Positions 9,902 through 18,581 of a stretch of 33,891 nt of DNA are shown here, piece after piece. Both the position numbers and the translations under genes were made by a program. How positions within the stretch are numbered: the first letter of the stretch is position 1; the number at the start of each line of letters is the position of its first letter. Below the pieces are notes generated by a model. It saw nothing but the letters and a program-made list of their open reading frames with translations, did no database searches and was not told the DNA's origin. Source of the DNA: Candidatus Cloacimonadota bacterium (GTDB lineage Bacteria; Muiribacteriota; UBA6191); NCBI GenBank assembly GCA_002402105.1, contig NVVD01000004.1, positions 121,608-155,498 on the forward strand, written 5' to 3'.

Positions 9902-10083
9902 AAGTAAAACCAAAATCAAAACATATAATTTATATATTCTTCAATTAATTTCTCAAATGTTTGAATACCTATTGGTAGTTTTTTTAACTTATTATCCATC
10001 ATCACAGCCTTTTCACAAAAATTGCTACACCTATTTTAGTATAACAAAAAAGTCTCTGAATCCATAAATACAAAACTTTTATA

Positions 10084-10106
10084 ATGGGGCTAAAGACCCA
10101 TCTCCG
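10084..10106. repeat. Single REP-like palindrome
   Basis: The hairpin ATGGG...CCCAT (ATGGGGCTAAAGACCCAT) is followed by CTCCG. On the minus strand this reads CGGAG then the hairpin, the same plan as the two units at 8581-8656. It sits between the convergent channel gene and DUF309 gene, where REP elements usually lie. The stem may also help terminate the minus-strand acs operon, although no T-run follows it. Confidence 0.55.
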
Positions 10107-10130
10107 ATTTAAGTAAATAATGAAAATATT

Positions 10131-10496
10131 TTAAATGCTGTAATCTACTAAAAAGGGGGTAAATAAAATTTTAAAATTATCTTTTGTAAAACTTTCAGAA
10201 ATAGCCTCAAATAAAATATTTAATTTATGTGCATACATTGAAAATACATTATTACTTATCAACAATAACTTTTTTTTACCTAAAACAATGAGCCTATTTG
10301 CAGCAGGCAAACGATTTTTTTGAAGGTGAACCCCTACTCCTGCTAACAAAATCAAACTCTGAAAAAAAAGCTTCTCATCTAAAAATGTACATTTTAACCA
10401 GATTTGTTCCCACTCTTCATGGGCTTCAAAAAACTGTTTCTTATTAAAACAATCTAAGCCTTTTTGAAAAAAATCTAGCTTTATTAAATCAGTCAT
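10131..10496 (-). CDS. DUF309 family protein
   Basis: The 121-residue product matches DUF309 by its core FQKGLDCFNKKQFFEAHEEWEQIW, where the FEAHExWE motif is the family hallmark, followed by the helical FFQSLILLAGVGVHLQKNR and AANRLI segments. The family is small, all-helical and of unknown function. It starts 10 bases after the acs stop and is probably the last gene of the pentapeptide-acs-DUF309 operon. No signal peptide or membrane segment is visible, so it should be cytoplasmic. A link to acetate metabolism is suggested only by position. Confidence 0.8.
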   Translation of the reverse strand: MTDLIKLDFFQKGLDCFNKKQFFEAHEEWEQIWLKCTFLDEKLFFQSLILLAGVGVHLQKNRLPAANRLIVLGKKKLLLISNNVFSMYAHKLNILFEAISESFTKDNFKILFTPFLVDYSI

Positions 10497-10506
10497 TTGG
10501 TAGTTT

Positions 10507-12396
10507 TTAATCTTCTAAAGTAGAAGTATCTCCAGGGTCTTGCCCTAATCTATTGGCCTTTAATACCCTTCTCATAATTTTACCACTCCGAGTTTTTGGT
10601 AAAGTCTCAACAAAATGAATTTCATCAGGAACAGCTAAACTACCAAGCTCTGTCCTTACCTTTTCTTTGATACTTAAACTTTGTTGCTCGTTTGTAAGCT
10701 CATCTTGCATCAGTATTAAAAACGCAGCAATACACTCACCTTTAATCTCATGAGGAAGCCCAATAACTGCTGCTTCTGCTACTGCTTTATGAGCAACAAG
10801 TGCACTTTCTACCTCAGCTGTACCAATACGATGGCCTGAAATACTTAAAGTATCATCTGCTCGTCCTAAAATCATGATGTAACCATCATCATCTTTTGTT
10901 GCTAAATCACCAGCAAAATAAAAGCCTTCGATTTCAGTCCAGTATTTTTCATATCTTTTAGGCTCTCCCCAACAAGTACGTAAAGCTGATGGCCACGGTT
11001 GTTTAATAACTAAAAAACCAACCTCGTTTACTTTTGTGCTGTTGCCTTCTTTATCGATAACATCAACTTCAATGCCAAGCATAGGTAAACCTGCTCGACC
11101 TGGTTTTGTATCAAAACTAGGGTAGGTTGAAATCATGTGTCCACCTGTTTCTGTTTGCCACCAAGTATCAACAATAGCACAGTTTTCTAAACCAATATGT
11201 TTGTGATACCATATCCAAGCTTCTGGATTGATTGGTTCGCCAACTGACCCCAGTATCTTTAATGAGCTTAAATCATGTTTTTTAGGCCATTCTTTACCAA
11301 GTTTCATAAACATTCGTACAGCTGTTGGAGCCGTATAAAATATATTTACTCGATACTTTTCAATGATGCTCCAAAACCTATCTGGAGCTGGATATACTGG
11401 TGAACCTTCGGCAATAACAGATGTAATACCGTTTGATAAAGGCCCATAAATAATATAACTATGACCTGTTATCCAACCTGGGTCTGCTGTACACCAAAAC
11501 ACCTCGTCCCCTTTAATATCAAAGGTCATTTTTGTTGTATAATGTGTATACAGATTATAACCAGCTGTAGTATGCATTACACCTTTTGGTTTACCCGTTG
11601 TACCAGAGGTATACAAAATAAATAATGGGTCTTCACTATCCATGACTTCTGGCTTACAAATAGAAGACTGCTTTGACATCAAATCTTGTAAATCTACTTC
11701 TCTTTCAAAAAGTTCAAAATTTTCATCTCTTGAATCAACGATAATTTTTCTAACTAAATCTAAGTCTTTTGTAGCTTCGTTAACAATTGATTTTAGCTCT
11801 GCTTTTTTACCCTTTCTTTGGGTATAAGAAGAACAAATAACAATTTCTGATTTTGCATCTTCTATGCGAAGCCGCAAAGCCTGAGCACTAAAACCACCAA
11901 AAACAACAGAGTGTATGGCTCCTATTCTGGCGCAGGCCAAAATAGACGCTATTTGCTCTATAGTCATCGCCATATAAATAGTGACAGTATCACCTTTTTT
12001 GACTCCAAGAGATTTTAAACCATTAGCTATTTTATTTACTTTTTCAAGTAACTCTCCATAGGTAATTTTGACCTCGCAAGAGTTTTCATCCACATAAATA
12101 TAGGCAACTTGATTTCTTTTACCATTATTAACATGTCTATCTAAACAATTATAAGTAATGTTGAGTTTTCCACCTAAAAACCATTGATAATTAGGGTAAG
12201 TCCACTCTCTAACTTGAGTATAATCTTCAAACCAATCTAGCTCTTTTTTTGCTAAATCATCCCAAAATTTTTCAGGGTCTTTGATTGACTCTTTATATCT
12301 TTCTTTATACTCATCTAAACTTAAATTTGTTTGTGATTTTATATGTTGTGGAGCCTGTAAAGTTAGGCTCTCTTCTGATAAAATTTTATTAGTCAT
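10507..12396 (-). CDS. acs: Acetyl-CoA synthetase
   Basis: The AMP-forming enzyme activates acetate with ATP and CoA to give acetyl-CoA. The 629 residues fit Acs, slightly shorter than the E. coli enzyme. Visible are the N-terminal ACAS segment, the P-loop YTSGTTGKPKGVMHT, the WWQTETGG adenylate motif, the hinge GRADDTLSISGHRIGTAEVE and the acylation-regulated lysine K606 in PKTRSGKIMRR. It lies 14 bases after the pentapeptide-repeat gene and just before a DUF309 gene on the same strand. Acetyl-CoA formed here could supply the TCA cycle or the Kce step of lysine degradation. No Pat/CobB-type acetylation genes are nearby. Confidence 0.95.
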   Translation of the reverse strand: MTNKILSEESLTLQAPQHIKSQTNLSLDEYKERYKESIKDPEKFWDDLAKKELDWFEDYTQVREWTYPNYQWFLGGKLNITYNCLDRHVNNGKRNQVAYIYVDENSCEVKITYGELLEKVNKIANGLKSLGVKKGDTVTIYMAMTIEQIASILACARIGAIHSVVFGGFSAQALRLRIEDAKSEIVICSSYTQRKGKKAELKSIVNEATKDLDLVRKIIVDSRDENFELFEREVDLQDLMSKQSSICKPEVMDSEDPLFILYTSGTTGKPKGVMHTTAGYNLYTHYTTKMTFDIKGDEVFWCTADPGWITGHSYIIYGPLSNGITSVIAEGSPVYPAPDRFWSIIEKYRVNIFYTAPTAVRMFMKLGKEWPKKHDLSSLKILGSVGEPINPEAWIWYHKHIGLENCAIVDTWWQTETGGHMISTYPSFDTKPGRAGLPMLGIEVDVIDKEGNSTKVNEVGFLVIKQPWPSALRTCWGEPKRYEKYWTEIEGFYFAGDLATKDDDGYIMILGRADDTLSISGHRIGTAEVESALVAHKAVAEAAVIGLPHEIKGECIAAFLILMQDELTNEQQSLSIKEKVRTELGSLAVPDEIHFVETLPKTRSGKIMRRVLKANRLGQDPGDTSTLED

Positions 12397-12410
12397 GTTG
12401 CCTCTTTAAA

Positions 12411-13091
12411 TTACTCTGAAAAATCTTCGCAATCAACTTCACCATCGTCAGTTACTAATGCACCCTCTGAATTTTCTATACTCATATTAGAAATATCTGC
12501 ATCTACAAAAGAAGTCTTAGAAAAAGCAACATCTGAAAAGTTAATATTTTTTAAAGCAGCATCTGAAAAATCAGTTTTTGCTAAATCACAATCAGTAAAT
12601 TTCAAATCATCACAGTCTGTACTAATAAATTTTGATTGCTTTAAATCAACATCGTTAAAAACACATGATTTAAAACTACTCTCCGTAAAGTCTGTTGATT
12701 TTAAAGAAACATCACTAAACTCAACACGATTTTGATCTGAGTCACTAAAACTTGCTTTTTGTAACTCTACATCTCTAAATATTACTTTTGTCATAGAAGA
12801 TTCTGAGAAATTGGCATTTGAAAGATCAGTATCTTCAAATAAAACTTCGTTCATACTGCAATTACAAAAGTTTGCTCCAATTAACTCCACACCTTTAAAC
12901 TCTATTTGATTAAGAGCACATTCTTCAAAGTTTAAATTGCCTTTTTCAAGCTTTAAATCTACATCTGTTTGAGATAATTGATCGCTATCTGAGTTATCCT
13001 CATTTTGATTATCATCTAAATTATCTACTGAGTTTTCAACTTCTCTATCTCTAGTTTTTTTTCTCGCTCTTCCAAAACCACCACCGGCCAT
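12411..13091 (-). CDS. Pentapeptide-repeat protein
   Basis: An Asp/Glu-rich, cytoplasmic-looking protein. From about residue 50 it has a long run of pentapeptide repeats of the A(D/N)LxX type (ANFSESSM, DLSNANF, TDFSDAALK and so on), which fold as a right-handed quadrilateral beta-helix. The N-terminus (MAGGGFGRARKKTRDRE) is basic and disordered-looking. The start was placed at the ATG ending at 13091 because GGAG lies six bases before it. An in-frame ATG four codons upstream (13103) has no such site. Some pentapeptide proteins mimic DNA and protect gyrase, but most have no known role, and nothing here decides between these. It heads the acs operon. Confidence 0.8.
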   Translation of the reverse strand: MAGGGFGRARKKTRDREVENSVDNLDDNQNEDNSDSDQLSQTDVDLKLEKGNLNFEECALNQIEFKGVELIGANFCNCSMNEVLFEDTDLSNANFSESSMTKVIFRDVELQKASFSDSDQNRVEFSDVSLKSTDFTESSFKSCVFNDVDLKQSKFISTDCDDLKFTDCDLAKTDFSDAALKNINFSDVAFSKTSFVDADISNMSIENSEGALVTDDGEVDCEDFSE

Positions 13092-13270
13092 AATATTCTC
13101 CATTTATATCTTTTTTGTTTGATTCGTTTGTTAATTTGCAAAGTATATACTTCTTAATTAAATTATTCTATAATTGAATAGATTTATTATTCACTTTACA
13201 CCCAAAAATTTAAGTTTTAACTCACTGTAGTAAATATAGCTTTAAATGGGTCTATAAATTTGGCAAACAT

Positions 13271-13732
13271 ATGATTAACAATGATATTCTTAGACGACTC
13301 GTTTACATTTTTGATTTAAACGACTTATCTACTCTAAAAATTTTTACTTTATCAAATAAAACAATAGAGCATTCTTTATTTTCTAGAATTGTTAAAAGAG
13401 AAGATGACGAAAATTTTGAACTTTGCAGCAATGAGATTTTAAATCACTTTTTAGATGGTTTAATCATTTTAAAAAGAGGACTACCCGAGTCAAAAGTTAT
13501 CCCCAAATCATCTACCACTTTAAATAATAATATTATTTTACGTAAAATTAAAATTGCTCTAACTTTTAAAGATGCAGATATTTTAGCTTGTTTAAAACTG
13601 GTTGACTTTAAAGTAGGAAAATCTGAGTTAAGTGCCCTCTTTAGAAAAAAAGACCATAAACATTATAAAGTATGTGGCGATCAGTTTTTAAGAAATTTTT
13701 TACTCGGACTTAGTAAAACTCTAAGACCATAA
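13271..13732 (+). CDS. DUF1456 (YehS-like) protein
   Basis: The 153 residues consist of two similar halves, each beginning with a NNDILRRL/NNIILRKI helix. Each half ends in a KREDDENFELC or RKKDHKHYKVCGDQFLRNFLLGL motif. This duplicated layout and length match DUF1456, which includes E. coli YehS (about 156 residues), a cytoplasmic family of unknown function. The stop codon overlaps the ATG of the next gene by one base (taATG), so it is translationally coupled to the MoxR-like ATPase. That coupling is the only hint of a shared role. Confidence 0.85.
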   Translation: MINNDILRRLVYIFDLNDLSTLKIFTLSNKTIEHSLFSRIVKREDDENFELCSNEILNHFLDGLIILKRGLPESKVIPKSSTTLNNNIILRKIKIALTFKDADILACLKLVDFKVGKSELSALFRKKDHKHYKVCGDQFLRNFLLGLSKTLRP

Positions 13733-14652
13733 TGGAAGTATTCGACCTCTCTAAACTGAACAAAAAGTCTAAATTTAAAATTAAATATCGCTCTCCTACG
13801 CTCAAAATAAATGAGCTAAATAAATGGAGTGGACATTTAAAACGATTACAACAAAAAATTCAAAGCGTTATTATTGGCCAAAGCGAGTTTATAGAGCTTT
13901 TAATTATTACTTTAATATCTAATGGACACCTTTTAGTTATTGGAGAACCAGGCATTGGTAAATCACGTGCAATTTCAGCCTTAAGCCAAGCGGTTCTGCT
14001 TGAAAGCCACACCATACATTTAGAAAGTAATTTCATTGGTTTTAATTTAGTAACTATTGATGAGTTAGATAAACTCAACAGCACTTTTCGTAGAGATTTA
14101 TTAACTGCAATGCAAGAACGACTTAGTATTGTTGATGAGCAATTGTTATATTTAGATCGACCTTTTTTAGTTATCTCAACTATTAACCCAAGCAACGAAG
14201 AAATTAAACTCTCAAAAGCAGAGTTAGATCGTTTTATGTTTTCCTTTTCTCCTCCGTACCCAACAATTGAAGAAGAAATAGAAATCATGTCACTCACAAA
14301 TCATGATGAACCACCAAAGTTAAATAAAGATTTTTTATCGGTAAGTGAGCTTTTAAATATTCAAAGACTATCAAGCCTCATTGAAGTTGATAGTAAAATA
14401 AAAAACTTAATTGCTCAAATCGTTTCATTTACTCGATTAAAAGACAATCATTTTACAGCACTTTCACCAAGGGTTAGCATCTCACTAGTTCAAGCTATTA
14501 AAGCCAGAGCTTTTTTATACAACCGAAAACAAGCAAATATAGATGACTTAAAGTTTGTCTTTCATAAAATAGTTCAACACAGATTAAATGCCTCTAATTT
14601 AAGTGAAAGTTCTCTCCAGTCTCATAACTTACTAGATCAGTTTCTTAAATAA
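13732..14652 (+). CDS. Shortened MoxR-like AAA+ ATPase
   Basis: A 306-residue AAA+ protein of the MoxR type. Walker A is GEPGIGKS (71-78), Walker B is LVTIDE (106-111) and the sensor region is STINPSNEE. The ELDRF arginine-finger motif is at 164-168. MoxR ATPases act as chaperones that insert cofactors or activate complexes, usually with a VWA-domain partner. Here the stretch between Walker A and Walker B is about 24 residues shorter than in typical members, and the usual FTPDLLPSD and TYPLPEAQ segments are missing. No VWA or DUF58 gene is adjacent. The partner is instead a DUF1456 protein with which it overlaps by one base. Nucleotide-binding residues are intact, so it is not an obvious pseudogene. 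Confidence 0.75.
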   Translation: MEVFDLSKLNKKSKFKIKYRSPTLKINELNKWSGHLKRLQQKIQSVIIGQSEFIELLIITLISNGHLLVIGEPGIGKSRAISALSQAVLLESHTIHLESNFIGFNLVTIDELDKLNSTFRRDLLTAMQERLSIVDEQLLYLDRPFLVISTINPSNEEIKLSKAELDRFMFSFSPPYPTIEEEIEIMSLTNHDEPPKLNKDFLSVSELLNIQRLSSLIEVDSKIKNLIAQIVSFTRLKDNHFTALSPRVSISLVQAIKARAFLYNRKQANIDDLKFVFHKIVQHRLNASNLSESSLQSHNLLDQFLK

Positions 14653-14674
14653 AAGGGGACTAGGGGTCATAAGA

Positions 14675-14704
14675 AATAAAAGCCAAGCAAAGTTGACTTT
14701 TATT
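14675..14704. terminator. Bidirectional hairpin between convergent genes
   Basis: AATAAAAG (14675-14682) pairs with CTTTTATT (14697-14704). After one mismatch, CAA/TTG pairs continue the stem around a 6-base loop. It lies between the convergent MoxR and CiaB genes and could terminate both, with A/T-rich tails on each side. It is AT-rich and therefore weak. Confidence 0.4.
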
Positions 14705-14721
14705 AGCTCAGCGCCTACACG

Positions 14722-16644
14722 TCATTCATCAAATGGTAAATAATTATCTCTATTATCACTAGTATCTACTTCTCTACCATATTTTTTGTAAAGATCCCAG
14801 TACCAAACAGACATTGCTCTTAAAGTCTCATCTTTAGACTCATAAAACTTACCTTCTTTGATAACATAATTATCTAAAAATGTTTGTGGATCATTTTTTG
14901 GTAAATAAAAGTCTACTACAAGTTTCTTATATGTATCAAAATACCATTGTTTAATTGCTTCAAATTTATTTTGAGATAAATCAATTGTTAATTTTTGAGA
15001 GTCTACATCAAAGTTAATAACTCCAGTATCATGTAAACCTTTTAAGTGGATTAATGACTCCATATAATAAGGTAAAACCTCTGGTGTTTCTTTCCATGCT
15101 ATTAGTCCGATGCTTCTTTTTACTACATCTCCTAAAATATGCTCACATAAATCTTTATCTTTAGATTCACCTTCTGTATCCATAAAAAAAGATACAAGAC
15201 CACCAGTTGTTGCTTTCCACTCTTCAACATTTTTGTACTGTCCACTTTTATTCATAACAGCTTCGGTGTCTTCGTTTGTCCATAAGATATGTCCATACTC
15301 ATGACCAATTGTTGTAATATCATAAATTTGAAACCATAAAGCTTTATTTTTAAAAGTAATCTCTCTTTGTTTTTTTAAAAAATCTAAACCGTATACCTCT
15401 CTACCAAGTCTAATAAAAGGACGGCTTCTAAGGGTTTGTAAAATATTATCAGGAAAAGCAAAAATCTTTTTACCCATTTCTTTTGAAACCAACTCATCAT
15501 TAGGGACAACCTGGGCTGATGGTAAACCACAGTAATCAGCTGCATAAAACAAACCGATTCTACCAATATGTAGTTGTACAGAATCTAATTTAGATATAGA
15601 AAAATCTACTGTCTCTTCAAAGACTTTATTATCTAAACCGAAAGATAAGTAAAACTTTTCAGCCATTTGTTCTAGTTTTCTTTTTCTAAAGCCTTTTGTT
15701 GAATGTTCAGGATTTGAAATACGAACATCCCACTCTAAAGCTACTGCTTGACGATAATGGTCTTCGTAATACTCTAAAGGATGAGCTGGCTGAATTGGAC
15801 TTGATATTTTCATCCATTTTCTGTCTACATCGGCCCATTTATTAATTAAGTTATGTACGTTTTTTTCTTTAAAAGCTATACTTAGTGCACCTAAATAGTT
15901 AATCCAAGCATCTTTTTCATGAAAAGCAGGGTCAGAACAATCTCCTAAATCATTTTTTAAAATATTAATTTCTTTTACAACAGCACCAACATGAGTAGGA
16001 AAAACCTCAACATATGCTTTTGATTTCCAGTCTTCGCCATCTTTAACTAAAACAGAATATGATCTATCTCCTAAGTTGCCATGATGACCTTTATCTATTA
16101 AGCCTTTTTCATTCAAATAATTAACAACTTTTTTAGAATCTCCATCAAATTGATCGCTTAATTTTTGATTTACTCCATCAATAATTGTACGTGTCCAATC
16201 TGGCTGCCAATCAGTCATTTTTAAACCGATTTTATGCATTCCATTCAAAGCTGTTCGATAAAAATTTGAGAGAAGTTCTTGTTCACCAATAATAGATAAA
16301 AACTCGGCATTTTTACTCTCGTAAAATTTACTCACCCAAGTATAAGCTGTTTCTCTAGCTAGTTTAATTTCAGCCTCAGACTTATTAGCTTTTTTAAGTA
16401 CCTGAATTAATGAATCATCTCTTAAAGAAACCAAACGAGTAATTAAAGCTAAACGTGTTTCATTTGTTTTTTCTAAAGAAATTTGATCTAAAAAAGAGTC
16501 AATATAATCAAGTTGCTCTTTTTTTTCATTTGTTAATTTTTTACCTTCTACTAGTTCAAAAAAAGAGTCTGTTTGTTTATTTAGTCCAATTAATATCTCT
16601 TGAACTTCTCCAACTTCTTTTAAAAAATCTACTGCTGTTTTCAT
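14722..16644 (-). CDS. CiaB-family protein with HExxH metallopeptidase-like motif
   Basis: The 640-residue protein resembles the CiaB (Campylobacter invasion antigen B) family in overall length and in motifs recalled from that family: RLVSLR, FYRTALNGMHKIGLKMTDWQ, HPLEYYEDHYRQAVALEWD, AQVVPNDE and the C-terminal block. Residues 448-452 read HEYGH, followed about 25 residues later by EEWKATTGG, which together look like a zinc site of a gluzincin peptidase. No signal peptide or membrane helix is seen, so it is probably cytoplasmic unless secreted by another route. The family is named for invasion in Campylobacter, but it occurs in non-pathogens, and a peptidase role is an inference. It is a single gene, divergent from the HEAT-TPR gene. 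Confidence 0.7.
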   Translation of the reverse strand: MKTAVDFLKEVGEVQEILIGLNKQTDSFFELVEGKKLTNEKKEQLDYIDSFLDQISLEKTNETRLALITRLVSLRDDSLIQVLKKANKSEAEIKLARETAYTWVSKFYESKNAEFLSIIGEQELLSNFYRTALNGMHKIGLKMTDWQPDWTRTIIDGVNQKLSDQFDGDSKKVVNYLNEKGLIDKGHHGNLGDRSYSVLVKDGEDWKSKAYVEVFPTHVGAVVKEINILKNDLGDCSDPAFHEKDAWINYLGALSIAFKEKNVHNLINKWADVDRKWMKISSPIQPAHPLEYYEDHYRQAVALEWDVRISNPEHSTKGFRKRKLEQMAEKFYLSFGLDNKVFEETVDFSISKLDSVQLHIGRIGLFYAADYCGLPSAQVVPNDELVSKEMGKKIFAFPDNILQTLRSRPFIRLGREVYGLDFLKKQREITFKNKALWFQIYDITTIGHEYGHILWTNEDTEAVMNKSGQYKNVEEWKATTGGLVSFFMDTEGESKDKDLCEHILGDVVKRSIGLIAWKETPEVLPYYMESLIHLKGLHDTGVINFDVDSQKLTIDLSQNKFEAIKQWYFDTYKKLVVDFYLPKNDPQTFLDNYVIKEGKFYESKDETLRAMSVWYWDLYKKYGREVDTSDNRDNYLPFDE

Positions 16645-16740
16645 GTATCCTCACTTATTAGAAAGTTTTTTTGTTTGAGTATATAAATTAATTAAATAAA
16701 CACATAATATTTATATAATTAGTCTTTATTTATCCTATTA

Positions 16741-16755
16741 TTGATTAAAAATCAA
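16741..16755. promoter_or_regulatory. Palindrome TTGATT-AAA-AATCAA upstream of HEAT-TPR gene
   Basis: A perfect 6-base inverted repeat with a 3-base spacer lies 17 bases before the start at 16773, in the divergent intergenic region. The TTGAT/ATCAA half-sites recall CRP/FNR-type boxes, but the spacing between them is 5 rather than 4. It could be an operator, or chance in AT-rich DNA. Confidence 0.25.
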
Positions 16756-16772
16756 CTATTTTCATTCATTTA

Positions 16773-18581
16773 ATGCTACAAATTAAATATAACTTTCATT
16801 CAAGTGACCTTATTCAATCTTTATTGTATAATTTGAGCCATCAACCTTTTTCTAAACTTCCAATCAACGGAACCATATTGTCCAATTCAACTAACATACC
16901 AACAAAACTATTGACTGAACTTAAGTCAGATAATGTAGACCAAAGACGGTCTGCTCTTATCCAATTAATTCAAAAGTTTAAGGGTTTTGAGGTTGAAAAA
17001 TTGGTGTACGAAATGGTTTTAAAAGAGCCCGACCCCGAGCTAAAATACCTTGCTAGAAAAGCATATAGTAGGCTACAAGCAAACTCTAAAAAAAAATCTA
17101 ACAATAAAACAAGTGATGTCAAAGCCCTCGTTGATAAACTACTAAATCAAAGTGAAGAAAAAAGAAAAGAGGTCTACCAAAGAGTACTATCTTCTGACAA
17201 CGATCTTTTAAAAATGGAGCTACTAAACAGAATCTTTAGAGATATAAAAGCCCATGAAGAAAAAGATTCTATAACAAAACTTATCAAAAGCAATTTATCA
17301 AATTGTAAAACTCCTGATTTGATTCCTGTTTTAATCCAAGCACTCGGTATATTTGGCACAGAAAAAGAAATTACAATTATTCAAAAATATTTACATCATA
17401 GTGATGCTAGAGTTGTAGCTAATGCTGTTGAATCTTTAGATTTTATAGGAGTTGACTACTCAGCTTCTATGGTCAACCATCTTTTAAGTCATGAAGATAA
17501 TAGAGTTCGTGGAAACGCGATTAAACTTATTTTTCAATCAAACCCAGAAAAAGGAATCCAAGAGATTACTAAATTATCAAAATCTAACAAAGCTTGGATG
17601 AGAGCAACAGCTCTTTACTGCATTAAAAGTTTAGATTTTGAAAATAAGCCTGAACTACTTTTAGAGATGCTAGAAAATGAATGGGATAATGAAATCAAAG
17701 ATAAAATATTTGATTTAAGCTCTCAAATTGCTGATTTAAAATTTGCTAAAATTTTAATAAAAAACTCTTTAAAAAATGAAAGCACTGAGTTTGATAAACT
17801 CTTACAAACAATATGTTCTCGATTAGCTGTAGACTTTGATCTATTAAAAAATGAAATGATTAAAGAACTTTCTAATAAAGCTCAAGCTAATAAAATTAAA
17901 CATATTGAAGATCAAGCTAAAAAACAACAAAATACAGCCAAATCAAAAGTTATCCATGAAAAACAAAAAATTAAGAAAAAAACTCCAATTTGGCAAATTG
18001 CTGCTCTCTCATCTTCAGTCGTAGTTCTTTTTTCTTGTATAACACTTTTTAAATTAAAAGTTATTGATCAAAAAAGTTATTCTTTAAACCCCTTTTCTCA
18101 AAAGAAAGCTAAAAACTCTGACTCAATTAAACTTTTAATGCAAGCGGAAAGATTTATTAACCAAAAGCAAATCAATCAAGCAATCAATGACTTAAATAAC
18201 TACATTAAATCTGATAAATATTCCAAAAAAGCTCTTTTTTTATTATCAGAATGTTATATTTTACAAAATAAAAACAAAAAAGCTTTCGATCTATTAATCA
18301 AATTAGCAAAAAAAAATACTCGAGATGCCAAAATTTATCACAGAATTGGTGTACTATCTATGTACAGATTTAAGCAAATGAAAATAGCTAAAAAACATTT
18401 AGACATAGCTCTTAAATTAAAACCAAATCACATTAAAACTCTAGTAGCAATTGGACAAATGTATCTTATTCAAAACAAAGACAATGAAGCACAAAAATAT
18501 TACGATATAATTAAAGAGCTAATTGGGCAAAATCTTAAAAATAATGATTTCCAACAAGGGTTAAAACGGTCGATGTTATGA
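16773..18581 (+). CDS. HEAT-repeat / transmembrane / TPR protein
   Basis: A 602-residue protein with a cytoplasmic-type helical solenoid of HEAT repeats (about 40-390; for example KSDNVDQRRSALIQLI, HSDARVVANAVESLDFIG, HEDNRVRGNAIKLIF). A lysine-rich linker leads to a single membrane helix at about 406-428 (IAALSSSVVVLFSCITLF). Residues about 450-595 form tetratricopeptide repeats (AERFINQKQINQAINDLNNYI and following). With one helix the two solenoids would lie on opposite sides of the inner membrane. It overlaps the next gene, a prepilin-like protein, by 4 bases, so it is probably part of a pilus or pseudopilus assembly. No clear ribosome binding site precedes the ATG. The exact role is unknown. 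Confidence 0.7.
   Translation: MLQIKYNFHSSDLIQSLLYNLSHQPFSKLPINGTILSNSTNIPTKLLTELKSDNVDQRRSALIQLIQKFKGFEVEKLVYEMVLKEPDPELKYLARKAYSRLQANSKKKSNNKTSDVKALVDKLLNQSEEKRKEVYQRVLSSDNDLLKMELLNRIFRDIKAHEEKDSITKLIKSNLSNCKTPDLIPVLIQALGIFGTEKEITIIQKYLHHSDARVVANAVESLDFIGVDYSASMVNHLLSHEDNRVRGNAIKLIFQSNPEKGIQEITKLSKSNKAWMRATALYCIKSLDFENKPELLLEMLENEWDNEIKDKIFDLSSQIADLKFAKILIKNSLKNESTEFDKLLQTICSRLAVDFDLLKNEMIKELSNKAQANKIKHIEDQAKKQQNTAKSKVIHEKQKIKKKTPIWQIAALSSSVVVLFSCITLFKLKVIDQKSYSLNPFSQKKAKNSDSIKLLMQAERFINQKQINQAINDLNNYIKSDKYSKKALFLLSECYILQNKNKKAFDLLIKLAKKNTRDAKIYHRIGVLSMYRFKQMKIAKKHLDIALKLKPNHIKTLVAIGQMYLIQNKDNEAQKYYDIIKELIGQNLKNNDFQQGLKRSML

Noticed and set aside
9819..10067. An 82-codon plus-strand ORF after the MscS gene
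   Set aside because: It starts inside the channel gene in another frame, has no ribosome binding site and its product looks like random AT-rich translation.
13860..14297. A 145-codon antisense ORF within the MoxR gene
   Set aside because: It is the reverse shadow of a conserved AAA+ coding sequence and has no protein-like features of its own.
16741..16755. FNR or CRP box
   Set aside because: Half-sites fit but the spacing is one base too long, so it is only listed as an unspecified palindrome.
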